DNA of 64,000 bases from JAJZRJ01 sp040757055 (GCA_040757055.1 JBFLXY010000001.1:372001-436000), one strand, 5' to 3'; shown: positions 9,312-18,543, counted from the first letter of the stretch. The notes: generated by a model from the letters alone, not told the origin. Made by a program: numbers and translations.

Positions 9312-9406
9312 GTGCCCTCGCAGCGCGGGGGCCGTCTCATGGCGCCCCGCATCCCTCCCACTCTCCGTATCGGATGAGGCCGGCAAAACTCAAGCCGGCG
9401 TCAGGA

Positions 9407-10393
9407 TTACAATTCTTTTTCCAATGCCTTGATACTCTGATATTCGCCCAGCACCACCAGGATGTCTCCCGGCAGGATTTCGGTGCTCGGGGTTGGATTG
9501 AAGAGCATTTCGCCGTGCTCTCGCTTGATGGCGACCACGATGAGGTCGTGCTTCTTGCGGATGTTCGAGGCCATCAGGCTCATGTTGGCAATGGGAGACT
9601 TCTCGGAAACCTGCAACTCCTCAAGCCGCAGCCCCAGCTCGCCGCCATGCACCGCGAGATCGAGAAAATCCACCACCGTCGGCCGCATGACCATCTGGGC
9701 CATCCGCACCGCGCCGATGTAATAGGGCGAGATCACCTTGTCGGCCCCGGCGCGCAGCAGCTTGGTCTCGGTGCCTTCGGCGCCGCTGGAGCGGGCCATG
9801 ATATACAGGTTGGGATTGAGCCCGCGGGCGGAAAGAACGATATAGAGATTGTCGGCATCGGAGGAAACCACGGCGATCAATCCCTTGGCCTGCCGGATCC
9901 CCGCCTTGAGCAGGGTCTCGTCGCTGGAGGCGTTGCCCTCCAGGGCGAGAAACCGGAGTTCGTTGATCTGCTGAACCTCCTGGGCGTCGTGTTCAATGAC
10001 CACGAAGGGCAGGTGGTTGTCGCGGAGCGCCTTGCAGATCACCTTGCCGATCCGGCCGAAGCCGCAGACAATATAGTGGTTCTTGAGCGCGGCCACCTTT
10101 TTTTCCATGTTGTTCCTCCCCAGGATGCGTCGCAGCCCGCCTTCCACCACGGCATCGGTGACCTCGCTGAAAAGATAGAGCACGAACCCCACCCCGACCA
10201 GAAGAAGGCCCATGGTGAAGAGGCGGCCCGCCTGACTCAGCGGCACCACCTCGCCATAGCCGACAGTGGTGATGGTGATCACCGTCATGTAGAGGCCGTC
10301 GAGAAAGGTGCTCCCCTCGATGGCCATATAACCTGTGCTGCCGGCCAGGATGAGCAGCAGCAGCAGCACGCTGCTCGCGACAATTCGTTTCAT
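9407..10393 (-). CDS. K+ channel with RCK (TrkA-N, TrkA-C) domains
   Basis: The 328-residue protein has two transmembrane helices (about residues 4-24 and 60-80) around a pore loop with the selectivity filter TTVGYGEV near residue 43, as in MthK-type channels. A cytoplasmic Rossmann RCK domain follows from YIVCGFGRIGK near 108, and an RCK_C domain ends the protein (about 245-328). Four pores with a gating ring of RCK domains conduct K+ under ligand control (Ca2+ in MthK, nucleotides or c-di-AMP in others). cdaA, which would make c-di-AMP, is in this same window, but a link between the two is only inference. Confidence 0.92.
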   Translation of the reverse strand: MKRIVASSVLLLLLILAGSTGYMAIEGSTFLDGLYMTVITITTVGYGEVVPLSQAGRLFTMGLLLVGVGFVLYLFSEVTDAVVEGGLRRILGRNNMEKKVAALKNHYIVCGFGRIGKVICKALRDNHLPFVVIEHDAQEVQQINELRFLALEGNASSDETLLKAGIRQAKGLIAVVSSDADNLYIVLSARGLNPNLYIMARSSGAEGTETKLLRAGADKVISPYYIGAVRMAQMVMRPTVVDFLDLAVHGGELGLRLEELQVSEKSPIANMSLMASNIRKKHDLIVVAIKREHGEMLFNPTPSTEILPGDILVVLGEYQSIKALEKEL

Positions 10394-10613
10394 ACCTCTC
10401 CGGGGAACCGGTTCGCACTGGCCAGGCGCAGGCAGCCGTTGCCCCGCGACCCTGGCGCATCCTGCCCCATTCTAAGCACATTCCCCAGTGTTTTTCCAGC
10501 GTTATTGACGCGGCCTGAGCGGTGCGCCGGGCCGGTTTCAAGTTTTTCCGCCCTTGTGCCGATGTATCAACAGGAACTGCGGACGAGGGGAAAACCTCCA
10601 CCGAGGCACGGCC

Positions 10614-10730
10614 ATGACGCCACGGGAAGCCATTCGAGTGCTGATGCAGAGTCCCTTCTATTTCCGGCTGTTGCTCATCGAACGCCAGGCACTGGTTCGC
10701 GACTTCTGTTCGCGCTACGCCGGCGGCTGA
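10614..10730 (+). CDS. Small uncharacterised protein, 38 residues
   Basis: ATG at 10614 opens a 38-codon frame beginning MTPREAIRVLMQSPFYFRLL, then a helical amphipathic segment ending FCSRYAGG. A GAGG ribosome site lies seven bases upstream. The composition is protein-like (helix with alternating hydrophobic residues, Pro breaks, no low complexity), unlike the other frames of this gap. It resembles short proteins I recall from related bacteria, but I cannot name a family or function. Neighbours are the divergent K+ channel and the downstream adenylate kinase promoter. The remaining bases of 10394-10951 show only that promoter. Confidence 0.6.
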   Translation: MTPREAIRVLMQSPFYFRLLLIERQALVRDFCSRYAGG

Positions 10731-10815
10731 CCGCCGCCTCCCCTGCTCCGCCAACCCCCTGTCTCTCCGCGCAAAACCTCGCCGCAACAACTCCGCCTTC
10801 CCCTGCTCTTTTTGT

Positions 10816-10844
10816 TTGGCATCACCCGGCAATTGGTTTATAGT
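10816..10844 (+). promoter_or_regulatory. Sigma-70 promoter for the first adenylate kinase
   Basis: TTGGCA, 17 bases, then TATAGT: a near-consensus -35/-10 pair with ideal spacing, about 105 bases before the adk start codon. Confidence 0.7.
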
Positions 10845-10951
10845 CCTTCCGTTTCGTGCGCTGCAGCCCGGCGCGGGCCGGCCGGCGAGGCGACTTTTCG
10901 CGTATCCTGTTCCGTTTTCAGGGAATCAACCCATAGCAGAAGGAGTCGATC

Positions 10952-11632
10952 ATGAACATTCTCATTTTCGGACCGAACGGCAGCGGCAAGGGCACCCAGG
11001 GCGCCATTGTCCAGAAGAAGTACAACTTCCCGCACATCGAGAGCGGCGCCATCTTCCGCAAGAACATCGGCGGCGGCACCGAGCTGGGCAAGAAGGCCAA
11101 GGAATACATCGACCGCGGCGACCTGGTGCCGGACGACATCACCATCCCCATGATCCTCGACCGCCTGAAGGAGGCGGACTGCAAGAGCGGCTGGCTGCTG
11201 GACGGCTTCCCGCGCAACAAGGTGCAGGCGGAAACCTTGGCCAAGGCCCTGAAGGACGCCGGCATCGCCCTTGATTACGTCATCGAGATCGTGCTGCCGC
11301 GCGACGTGGCCAAGCTCCGCATCACCGGCCGCCGTCTCTGCGTCAACGACAACAACCACCCCAACCACATCGCCTTCGACGCCATCAAGCCGGTGGAAAA
11401 AGACGGCAAGCTGGTCTGCCGGGTCTGCGGCGGCGACCTCAAGACCCGCGCCGACGATCAGGACGACACGGCCATCGACAAGCGGCACGACATCTACTAC
11501 GACGACAAGACCGGCACCATGGCCGCGGTCAACTACTTCAAGGCCCTGGGCGGCAACACCAAGGTGCTCTCCGTGGACGGCCGCCCCTCGATCCCCGAGG
11601 TTTCCGAGGCGATCATGAAGCAGCTCGCCTGA
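10952..11632 (+). CDS. adk: Adenylate kinase (first copy)
   Basis: The 226-residue protein converts ATP + AMP to two ADP. It has the P-loop GPNGSGKGTQ at residues 7-16, the AMP-binding stretch with GDLVPDDI, and LLDGFPRNKVQAE. The LID region contains Cys and His (RRLCVNDNNHPNH, then CRVCGGD) that could bind zinc, but it is organised differently from the second copy near 51 kb. Adk normally occurs once per genome, and this copy is the more divergent. It has its own promoter and is followed by a strong terminator, so it is monocistronic. AGAAGGAG precedes the ATG. Confidence 0.92.
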   Translation: MNILIFGPNGSGKGTQGAIVQKKYNFPHIESGAIFRKNIGGGTELGKKAKEYIDRGDLVPDDITIPMILDRLKEADCKSGWLLDGFPRNKVQAETLAKALKDAGIALDYVIEIVLPRDVAKLRITGRRLCVNDNNHPNHIAFDAIKPVEKDGKLVCRVCGGDLKTRADDQDDTAIDKRHDIYYDDKTGTMAAVNYFKALGGNTKVLSVDGRPSIPEVSEAIMKQLA

Positions 11633-11655
11633 GCCGATCCGGTTCTTCCGCCCAA

Positions 11656-11698
11656 AACAAGAAAGGCGAAAGGCGCACGGCCTTTCGCCTTTCTTGTT
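11656..11698. terminator. Bidirectional intrinsic terminator
   Basis: Perfect 19-bp arms (AACAAGAAAGGCGAAAGGC and its complement) enclose a five-base loop. It sits between the convergent adenylate kinase and chemoreceptor genes and probably ends both transcripts. Confidence 0.9.
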
Positions 11699-11718
11699 CC
11701 GGCGTCCTGCCTGACAAC

Positions 11719-13467
11719 CTAGAAATCCTCAAAGTCCTCCCCATCGAGGGGAATCACTGCCTCCGGCTTTGCCGTTGCCGAAGGCATGGGTGCCACCTTT
11801 TTCCCGGCAGCAGCGGCCCCGGCCGTGTGGGCAGTCGAGCGCGGCGACAACGACTTGGACGCGGCGGCGGGCTTCGCCCCCTTGCCGGTCCGGGCCTCCG
11901 GCGGGGCGGCAGCTCCGGCCGCCTCCACACCGACAATCTCTCCCAGCAGGCGCACCAAGGCGTCCAGTTCCTTGGCCTGTCCGGAAAGCTCCTCGCTGGC
12001 CGAGGCGGATTCCTCGGAAACCGCGGCATTGGCCTGGGTGACCTTGTCCACCTCGGAAACGGCGATGTTGATCTGCTGCACCCCCTGGGCCTGCTCGTCG
12101 CTGGCCACCGCGATCTCGTGGGCCAGACTGCTGACCTTCTTGACCCGTTCGACGATCTGCACCAGGATGTCATGCACCTCGGCGGACGCCTCCACGCCGT
12201 TTTCCGCGTTCCGCTGCGATTCTTCGATCAGCTGCGAGGTGAGGCGGGCCGCCTCGGCGCTGCGCAGGGCCAATGACCGCACCTCCTCCGCCACCACCGC
12301 AAAGCCGGCCCCGGCCTCGCCGGCCCGCGCCGCCTCCACCGCAGCGTTCAGGGCGAGCAGATTGGTCTGGAACGCGATCTCGTCAATGGTTTTCATGATC
12401 GAGGCCGTCTCGTCCGCCGATTTCTTGATGCTGCCGATCGCCTCGTTCATCCGCTCCATGCTGCGCTGGGCCTGCTCCGCTGACTCCTTGGCGCTTTCCG
12501 CCATCCGGCTGGTCTGCGTGACATTTTCCGCATTCTGTCTGGTCATGGAGGACATCTCCTCCAGCGAGGCAGAGGTCTCTTCGAGACTGGAGGCCTGATG
12601 CTGGGCTCCTTCCGCCAAGGCATTGCTCGAAGAGGATATCTGGTTCGAGGCATCGAGCAGGTTGACGGCCCCCCGGCTCAGGTCGGCGATGATCCGGCGC
12701 ACCGGCTTGATCACCGAATTGGAAACGATGCGGACAATCAGGGTGGCGAAGACCACTGCCATCAGAAGCAGTCCCGCCGCCACGATCTGCGCCGCCTTGG
12801 TCATGGAGGCGCGCAGTTGCGCATCCGCCGGCGCCAGGGACTGAATCACTTCAAAGGCCCCATGCATCTCGCCGGCCTTCCAGTTTTCCATGGGGCCGCC
12901 GGTGGGATCGGTCCCGTTGCCGGTGCCCCAGAGGGTCTGCGACGTGGCGGGGTCACCGTGGCAGACGAGACAGCTCTCGCTGAGTTTCACGGCTCGAAAG
13001 TAGCGGACGGCATTCATTTCCGGATCAATGACATAGTGGTCATCGAGATTCTTCTCCACCATGAGGCGCAACGCCTCGGCTTCCACGCTGTCCGGCTCGT
13101 TCTTGGGGTTCCGGGGCGCAAACTTGGGAACCTTGAAGGCATATCCTCCCTCCTCGGCCTTGCGCATCGCGGCATTCCAGGCGCTGACCACCGGCACCGC
13201 GGCCAGCACCTTCTCGCGCTGGCCCTGGGCCGCATACTCCCGGAGCTGCTCGATGGAAAAGAGGCCCATGGCCCATTTGGCCTCCATCTCCTGGCGGGTG
13301 GACTCGGCGGTGAGGCAGATCGCCCGCGCCTTGTCGACAAAGGAATGCACGGTCCGCGCCCTGGATTCGCGAACATAGAGCGTCACCAGCACCACGATGA
13401 GCAATGTCGGCAGCACGATGCCGATGCCGACAATCTTCCCCCGCAACGACCATTGCCTGAGATCCAT
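11719..13467 (-). CDS. Methyl-accepting chemotaxis protein with DUF3365 (Tll0287-like) sensor
   Basis: The 582-residue receptor has an N-terminal transmembrane helix (about 12-32) and a periplasmic domain of roughly 190 residues. That domain carries the CLVCHGDP motif near residue 164, a CxxCH heme-attachment signature of the DUF3365 family, which suggests redox or gas sensing. A second transmembrane helix lies near 225-245, followed by a HAMP-like linker and a full signalling domain with the hairpin tip DEIAFQTNLLALNAAVEAAR. After a Pro/Ala-rich linker it ends DGEDFEDF, resembling C-terminal tethers for CheR/CheB. The start at 13467 follows GGAGG. Its transcript converges on the first adk. 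Confidence 0.92.
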   Translation of the reverse strand: MDLRQWSLRGKIVGIGIVLPTLLIVVLVTLYVRESRARTVHSFVDKARAICLTAESTRQEMEAKWAMGLFSIEQLREYAAQGQREKVLAAVPVVSAWNAAMRKAEEGGYAFKVPKFAPRNPKNEPDSVEAEALRLMVEKNLDDHYVIDPEMNAVRYFRAVKLSESCLVCHGDPATSQTLWGTGNGTDPTGGPMENWKAGEMHGAFEVIQSLAPADAQLRASMTKAAQIVAAGLLLMAVVFATLIVRIVSNSVIKPVRRIIADLSRGAVNLLDASNQISSSSNALAEGAQHQASSLEETSASLEEMSSMTRQNAENVTQTSRMAESAKESAEQAQRSMERMNEAIGSIKKSADETASIMKTIDEIAFQTNLLALNAAVEAARAGEAGAGFAVVAEEVRSLALRSAEAARLTSQLIEESQRNAENGVEASAEVHDILVQIVERVKKVSSLAHEIAVASDEQAQGVQQINIAVSEVDKVTQANAAVSEESASASEELSGQAKELDALVRLLGEIVGVEAAGAAAPPEARTGKGAKPAAASKSLSPRSTAHTAGAAAAGKKVAPMPSATAKPEAVIPLDGEDFEDF

Positions 13468-13488
13468 ATCGCCTCCGCTCGAAAGGGG

Positions 13489-13538
13489 AAAAAACCAGCC
13501 CCGTCTTCTCCCGAGTGTGGCAGAGGGCAGGGCTGGTT
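13489..13538 (-). terminator. Intrinsic terminator of the ptsH-to-regulator operon
   Basis: On the minus strand AACCAGCCC and GGGCTGGTT pair over 9 bp with a loop of 28 bases, followed by TTTT. It lies about 70 bases after the response-regulator stop and just before the chemoreceptor ribosome site, separating the two transcripts. Confidence 0.65.
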
Positions 13539-13607
13539 GTAAATCAAAAAAAACGTCCGGGAGATCGGGAGGATGCCGGCCGGCGCAGCGCCGGGGAATC
13601 GCGGTTC

Positions 13608-14318
13608 TTATACCCGATGGTTCACCGCGCTGCCGATCCGGGCCAGCAGTTCTCCCACCCGGCCCTCGGCCGGCAGGTGCTCCCGCAATTCCTCCACCCA
13701 CGCGGCGATGCGGGTCAGTGCCTCACGCTGCTCGAAAATGAGCTGCTCCCACTGCCGCCGCTCCTGGAAGATGCGGTCGATCTGGCGCTGCACCGCCTCC
13801 ACCACCCGGGCCTTGGCCTCCTGGTCCACGAGTTGGCAGGCCGCCTCCTGGTCAAGGATGGCGAGGAATTCGTCACGGAAGGAGCTGTAGGCGGCAAAGG
13901 CGCCGGCCGGGTCGATGGTCTGCTGGTACTGCACCACCCGGTCGAGCTTGGCCTTGAGTTCCTCGGCCCGCACCGGCTTGGTAATGTAATCAAAGGCACC
14001 AAGCTGCATCGCCTCGATGGCTGATTCCAGCGAGGCAAAGCCGGTGATCATCAGGACGGCGCAACCGGGATTGACGCGCTTGGCAAAGCGGATCACGTCG
14101 AGACCGCCCTCGGTCCGGTGGTCGGTGCCGGGCATGTTCTTGTCGGTGATAACCGCATGGAAGTGTTCCCGCGACAGCAGGGCAATGGCACTGACCGCAT
14201 CCTCGGCCGTTACCACCTCGCAGCCGAGCCGCTCCACTCCCAGGCGCAGGACCTGCCGCGCCGTCGGCTCGTCGTCCACCACCAGTACCCGCATCCGCAT
14301 GGCCGCCTTTTCATCCAT
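13608..14318 (-). CDS. Response regulator with a C-terminal helical region
   Basis: The 236-residue protein has a CheY-like receiver domain over the first 125 residues: acidic pair VVDDEP, phospho-acceptor Asp in AVITDKNMPG, Thr in MITGFAS, Lys in YITKPVRAEELKAKL. The remaining 110 residues are predicted helical (RRQWEQLIFEQREALTRI) with no DNA-binding or enzymatic domain I know. GGL follows an atypical DHRTEG insert after the phosphorylation loop. The ATG at 14318 follows GAGGTGAGGG; an upstream GTG is possible. It is the last gene of the operon that contains cheD, so a chemotaxis role is likely. Confidence 0.88.
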   Translation of the reverse strand: MDEKAAMRMRVLVVDDEPTARQVLRLGVERLGCEVVTAEDAVSAIALLSREHFHAVITDKNMPGTDHRTEGGLDVIRFAKRVNPGCAVLMITGFASLESAIEAMQLGAFDYITKPVRAEELKAKLDRVVQYQQTIDPAGAFAAYSSFRDEFLAILDQEAACQLVDQEAKARVVEAVQRQIDRIFQERRQWEQLIFEQREALTRIAAWVEELREHLPAEGRVGELLARIGSAVNHRV

Positions 14319-14339
14319 CGCCCTCACCTCGTCGTCTGG

Positions 14340-14840
14340 TTACAACCGCACTTCCCTGTTGCCCGGCGTCCATTTCACCGTCACCGCGCCGCTGCCCACC
14401 TCCACTGTCACGGTCCGCGACGGCGAGCCGCCGGTATCGCCGGCCACCAGGGGAATCTGATGCTGCCGCAGCAACCGCGTTACCGCCGCCACGTTGCGCT
14501 CGCCCACATGAAACTGCGAATCCTTGCGCCATACCGTGGCGCCGCCCGCCAGCTTGGCGATCAGTCCCGAGCCGGCCGGGGCATAGACGCCTGCGGTGCC
14601 AAGCACCATGCGGATCAGGAGGGGCACCGCGGTATCGGCATAATAGCCCGGACTTTTCTGCCGGCTGTTCGGCTGATTCACCGAGTCGGGCAGCAGGATA
14701 TGGACCAGACCGGCGGTCATGGTCAGCGGATGCTGGAGCACCAGGGCCACGCAGGAGCCCAGGGCATAGGTGCGCAGCAGATCGCCGGGCTCCCTGGAGA
14801 CCTGCCATTCGCCGATGCCGATGACCCGCAAGGTGCTCAT
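14340..14840 (-). CDS. cheD: CheD receptor glutamine deamidase (first copy)
   Basis: The 166-residue protein deamidates Gln in chemoreceptors and can interact with CheC. The catalytic Cys lies in YALGSCVALVL near residue 29 and the His in GLVHILLPDS near 50; the later GGA and the GERNVAAV block are also typical of the family. Its ATG overlaps the stop of the acyltransferase gene by four bases (ATGA). The response regulator follows within 22 bases. A second CheD is encoded near 44 kb. The long open frame upstream is a shadow of the acyltransferase gene. Confidence 0.93.
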   Translation of the reverse strand: MSTLRVIGIGEWQVSREPGDLLRTYALGSCVALVLQHPLTMTAGLVHILLPDSVNQPNSRQKSPGYYADTAVPLLIRMVLGTAGVYAPAGSGLIAKLAGGATVWRKDSQFHVGERNVAAVTRLLRQHQIPLVAGDTGGSPSRTVTVEVGSGAVTVKWTPGNREVRL

Positions 14841-15544
14841 GGGCTCACGTCCCGTTGTCCGTCGTGGGGCGGCCGCCCCGCCTCCCGCCAGGCGGCGGCG
14901 TACAGCCGGTTCAGCCTCTGTTCCAGTTCCAGCCGGGCAGCCTCGATGGCTTCTCCCCCGGCATCCGCCGCCACGGCAAGCGGCTCGCCGTAGCAGAGCA
15001 CCAGCCGGGCAAAGGGCTTGGGCAGGATGGTGCGATCCCAGCTGCGGAAGGCCCAGTAGCGGTCCGCCGCCACCGCCACCGGCAGGATCGGAGCGCCGCT
15101 CTTGCTGGCGAGCAGCAAAGCGCCGGCCTGCATCACCCGCGCCGGCCCCTGGGAGCCGTCGGCCACGATGGCGGCGCTCAACCCCTGCCGCATGAGATCG
15201 ATCAATCCCTTCAGGGCCCGCACCCCGCTGCGGTTTCTGGAACCGCGGACCGTGGCAAGGCCCTTCCGTTCCAGCATCCGCGCCACGTATTCGGCGTCGC
15301 CGCTGGCGCTCACCATGGCGGCCCACCCCTGGCCGCGGTCGCGATGGAGTTCGATGATGCAAAAGACGCCGTAATGCCAGAAGGCCGCGACAAAGGGAGA
15401 GGCGGCTGCTTCGCACTGCCGGCGGTATCCGTCGCCGACCACGGTGAGCCGGCAGGTGGCAAAGAGCAGCCGGCTGAGCATCCCATAGAGGCGCGGCACC
15501 AGCCAGAGGGCCAGACGCTGGCCAATTCCCTGACTCACAGCCAT
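14837..15544 (-). CDS. DUF374 lysophospholipid acyltransferase-like protein
   Basis: The 235-residue protein is of the DUF374 group, acyltransferases related to LpxL and PlsC and thought to act on lipid A or phospholipids at the inner membrane. It shows FWHYGVF where related enzymes carry the catalytic His region, SASGDAEYVARML, the RGSRNRSGVRAL motif, and a VADGSQGPARVMQAGAL stretch that matches DUF374 (Asp-Gly-x-x-Gly-Pro). The N-terminal 35 residues are hydrophobic and could anchor it. It overlaps the end of uvrB by 10 bases and the start of cheD by four, so it is embedded in one operon. Confidence 0.85.
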   Translation of the reverse strand: MAVSQGIGQRLALWLVPRLYGMLSRLLFATCRLTVVGDGYRRQCEAAASPFVAAFWHYGVFCIIELHRDRGQGWAAMVSASGDAEYVARMLERKGLATVRGSRNRSGVRALKGLIDLMRQGLSAAIVADGSQGPARVMQAGALLLASKSGAPILPVAVAADRYWAFRSWDRTILPKPFARLVLCYGEPLAVAADAGGEAIEAARLELEQRLNRLYAAAWREAGRPPHDGQRDVSP

Positions 15545-17526
15545 TGCAGCTCCTTTTCCTTGAGCGCCTTGATCCGGTCGCGCAGTTCGGCCGCCTCCTC
15601 GAAGGCCAGCTCCCTGGCCGCCTCCTGCATGGCCGCGGTCAATTCCTTGATCTCCCGCCGCAAGTCCTTGAGGGAGGCAAACTCCGTCTTCTCCTCGGCC
15701 GCTTCCACCGCCACGGTGACATAGTCCTGCTCGTAGACCGTCTCCATGAGTTCCTTGATGGTGGAGCGCACCGTCTCCGGGGTGATGGAGTGCTCTTCAT
15801 TATAGGCGGCCTGGACGACCCGGCGGCGCTCGGTCTCGTCGATGGTCTGGCGCATGGAGTCGGTCACGGTGTCGCCATAGAGCAGCACCATGCCGCTGGC
15901 GTTGCGGGCGGCCCGGCCGCAGGTCTGAATCAGGCTCCGTTCGCTGCGCAGAAAGCCCTCCTTGTCGGCGTCGAGCACCGCCACCAGCGAAACCTCGGGG
16001 ATATCGAGCCCCTCGCGCAGCAGGTTGATGCCCACCAGCACCTGGAACTCGCCCTTGCGGAGATCGCGGATCAGGGCCATGCGCTCCAGGGTCTTGATGT
16101 CGGAATGGAGATAGCGCACCCTGACCCCGAGGTTGGCGTAATAGTCGCAGAGGTCCTCGGCCATGCGCTTGGTGAGGGTGGTCACCAGCACCGCCTCGTT
16201 CTTTGCCTCCCGCAGCCGGATCTCGTGGAGCAGGTCATCCACCTGGCCGCTGGCCGGCCGCACCTCGATCTTGGGGTCCATGAGGCCGGTGGGCCGGATG
16301 AGCTGCTCGACGATGCGGCCTTGCGCCACCTCCAGCTCGTAGTCGCCAGGGGTGGCCGAGACGTAGACGCTCTGCTTGAGCCGGGCGGAAAACTCCTCGA
16401 ACATGAGCGGCCGGTTATCGAGGGCCGAGGGCAGGCGGAAGCCGAATTCCACCAGGGTCTCCTTGCGGGCCCGGTCGCCCCGGTACATGCCGCGCACCTG
16501 CGGGATCGCCACATGGCTCTCGTCGGCAAAGAGCACGTAATCATCGGGAAAATAATCGAGGAGGGTGGGCGGCGCCTCGCCGGGTGCCCGGCCGGTGAGG
16601 TGGCGGCTGTAGTTCTCGATGCCGTGGCAGTAGCCAAGCTCCTGGAGCATCTCCAGATCGAACTCGGTGCGCTGCTCCAGCCGCTGGGCCTCCAAAAGCC
16701 GGCCGGCACCCCGCAACTCGGCAAGGCGCTCCGCCAGTTCCGCCTTGATGGCGGCGCATGCCTGCTGCAACCGCTCCCTGGAGGTGACGAAATGGCTGCC
16801 AGGAAAGACGGTGAGTTCCTGCCACTCCTCCAGGGGCTTGCCGCGCAGGGGGTCAATGATCCGGATCGCCTCGATGGTGTCGCCGAAGAGTTCCACCCGC
16901 ACCGCTCGCTCCTCCTCGTAGGCCGGGAAGATCTCCAGCACGTCGCCGCGCACCCGGAAGGTGCCGCGGTGGAAGGAGATGTCGTTGCGCTCGTAGAGCA
17001 TGTAGACGAGGCGCCGGGTCAGCTCGGCCAGGGGGTACTCCTCGCCCACTTTGAGGAAGAGGTGCATGTCCCTGTACTCGTCCGGCGAACCGAGGCCGTA
17101 GATGCAGGAGACCGAGGCAACGATGATCACGTCCCGCCGGGTGAGGAGCGAGCGGGTGGCGGAATGGCGCATCTTGTCGATGGCGTCGTTGATGGCGGAG
17201 TCCTTCTCGATGTAGGTGTCGGACTGGGGGATGTACGCCTCGGGCTGGTAGTAGTCGTAGTAGCTGACAAAATATTCCACCGCATTGTGCGGGAAGAGCT
17301 CCTTGAACTCGGCAAAGAGCTGGGCGGCCAGGGTCTTGTTGGGGGCCAGCACCAGGGCGGGCCGTTGCACGGCATTGATCACCTGGGCCACGGTGAAGGT
17401 CTTGCCCGAACCGGTGACGCCGAGCAGCACCTGATGGCGCGCGCCCTCGCGCAGGCCGCGGCTCAAGAGCTCGATGGCCCGGGGCTGATCCCCCCTGGGG
17501 GTGAAGGCCGAAACGAGTTCGAACAT
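15535..17526 (-). CDS. uvrB: UvrB, excinuclease ABC subunit B
   Basis: The 663-residue DNA-repair helicase loads onto lesions with UvrA and hands over to UvrC. Walker A GVTGSGKTFT lies near residue 39, the beta-hairpin region YYDYYQPEAYIPQSDTYIEK near 100, FADESH near 340, the helicase motif REGLDIPEVSLV near 510 and SLIQTCGRAARN near 550. A UVR motif (EEAAELRDRIKALKE) ends the protein. It lies seven bases after thiL and is overlapped by the next gene. Length and motifs are normal. Confidence 0.97.
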   Translation of the reverse strand: MFELVSAFTPRGDQPRAIELLSRGLREGARHQVLLGVTGSGKTFTVAQVINAVQRPALVLAPNKTLAAQLFAEFKELFPHNAVEYFVSYYDYYQPEAYIPQSDTYIEKDSAINDAIDKMRHSATRSLLTRRDVIIVASVSCIYGLGSPDEYRDMHLFLKVGEEYPLAELTRRLVYMLYERNDISFHRGTFRVRGDVLEIFPAYEEERAVRVELFGDTIEAIRIIDPLRGKPLEEWQELTVFPGSHFVTSRERLQQACAAIKAELAERLAELRGAGRLLEAQRLEQRTEFDLEMLQELGYCHGIENYSRHLTGRAPGEAPPTLLDYFPDDYVLFADESHVAIPQVRGMYRGDRARKETLVEFGFRLPSALDNRPLMFEEFSARLKQSVYVSATPGDYELEVAQGRIVEQLIRPTGLMDPKIEVRPASGQVDDLLHEIRLREAKNEAVLVTTLTKRMAEDLCDYYANLGVRVRYLHSDIKTLERMALIRDLRKGEFQVLVGINLLREGLDIPEVSLVAVLDADKEGFLRSERSLIQTCGRAARNASGMVLLYGDTVTDSMRQTIDETERRRVVQAAYNEEHSITPETVRSTIKELMETVYEQDYVTVAVEAAEEKTEFASLKDLRREIKELTAAMQEAARELAFEEAAELRDRIKALKEKELQWL

Positions 17527-17532
17527 GGCGGC

Positions 17533-18543
17533 TCAGCGGAAATGGTCGTAGCCCTGGTAGCTGATTTCGCGGCGGCTGGTGGCATCGAGCAGCGCCACCC
17601 CCTGCCCCGCGACAATGCGGCCCACCGGGGTGAGAGTGATGCCGAGGCGCTCCTGGGCGAGATGGAGCAAGGTCTCGGCGTCAGCGGCCGCACAGGTGAG
17701 CACCAGCTGGTAATCCTCGCCGCCGGCCAGTGCCCAGTCGAGCGGTCTGGTCCCACAGGCAGCGGCCGCCCTCTCTAATTCCGGGGTCATCGGCAGGGCC
17801 GCGCTCTCCACCTCGGCTCCCACCTTGCTTTCGGCGCAGAGATGGGCGAGATCGGTGGCCAGGCCGTCGGAAAGATCCATCATGGCATGGACTTTCCCAC
17901 TCTCCGCGAGCAGGCGCCCCAAGGCTACCTGGGCCTGAGGGTCGCAATGGGCCGCCACCAGCGGCTGCCACGCCGCATTCTCCTGCTGCCTCCCTGTCTG
18001 GCAAAGGGCAAGGCCGGCAGCGGCCTGGCCGAGAAAGCCGGAAACCAGCACCGCATCGTCGGGCGAAGCGCCGGAGCGGTAACAAACCTGATTGCCCGGC
18101 GCTTCGCCCAGCACGGTGACCGAGAGCACCAGTTCATGGCCGCTCTTGACGGTATCGCCGCCGATGAGGATGGCCCCGTATTCGCGCACCGATGTCAGAA
18201 GGCCCGCGAGCAGGGCATCGATCCAGGCCGGCGCCACCCGGGCCGGCGCGGCCAGGGAAAGCAGGACGAAACGCGGAATGCCGCCCATGGCAGCGATGTC
18301 GCTCATGTTCACCGCCACTGCCTTGCGGCCGAGCAGCTGGGGCGGATGCCAGCGGCAATCAAAGTGGATTCCCTCCACCAGGGTATCGGTGGTGGCCAGC
18401 GAGACCAGCTCGCCGCCGGCCTGGCGGAAGACGGCGCAGTCGTCGCCAATGCCGCGCAGCAGGTCAGGGGCCTCCCCGGCGGCCTCGGCACGGATGCGGG
18501 CGATGAGTTCCCGCTCGGAGGGCAATGGCGTCACGGGCAGCAC
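17533..18543 (-). CDS. thiL: ThiL, thiamine-monophosphate kinase
   Basis: The 336-residue enzyme phosphorylates thiamine monophosphate to the active diphosphate. It shows the family blocks GIGDDCAVF near residue 27, TTDTLVEGIHF near 52, NMSDIAAMGG near 80, GGDTVKS near 119, and MDLSDGLATDLAHLC near 216, which carry the Mg2+ and nucleotide ligands. Its start overlaps the end of ptsI by 13 bases and uvrB follows closely. No other thiamine gene is in the window. Confidence 0.95.
   Translation of the reverse strand: MLPVTPLPSERELIARIRAEAAGEAPDLLRGIGDDCAVFRQAGGELVSLATTDTLVEGIHFDCRWHPPQLLGRKAVAVNMSDIAAMGGIPRFVLLSLAAPARVAPAWIDALLAGLLTSVREYGAILIGGDTVKSGHELVLSVTVLGEAPGNQVCYRSGASPDDAVLVSGFLGQAAAGLALCQTGRQQENAAWQPLVAAHCDPQAQVALGRLLAESGKVHAMMDLSDGLATDLAHLCAESKVGAEVESAALPMTPELERAAAACGTRPLDWALAGGEDYQLVLTCAAADAETLLHLAQERLGITLTPVGRIVAGQGVALLDATSRREISYQGYDHFR

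Noticed and set aside
13487..13540. Riboswitch before the heme-type chemoreceptor
   Set aside because: The hairpin with T run fits the end of the upstream operon, and no c-di-GMP or other riboswitch core was found.
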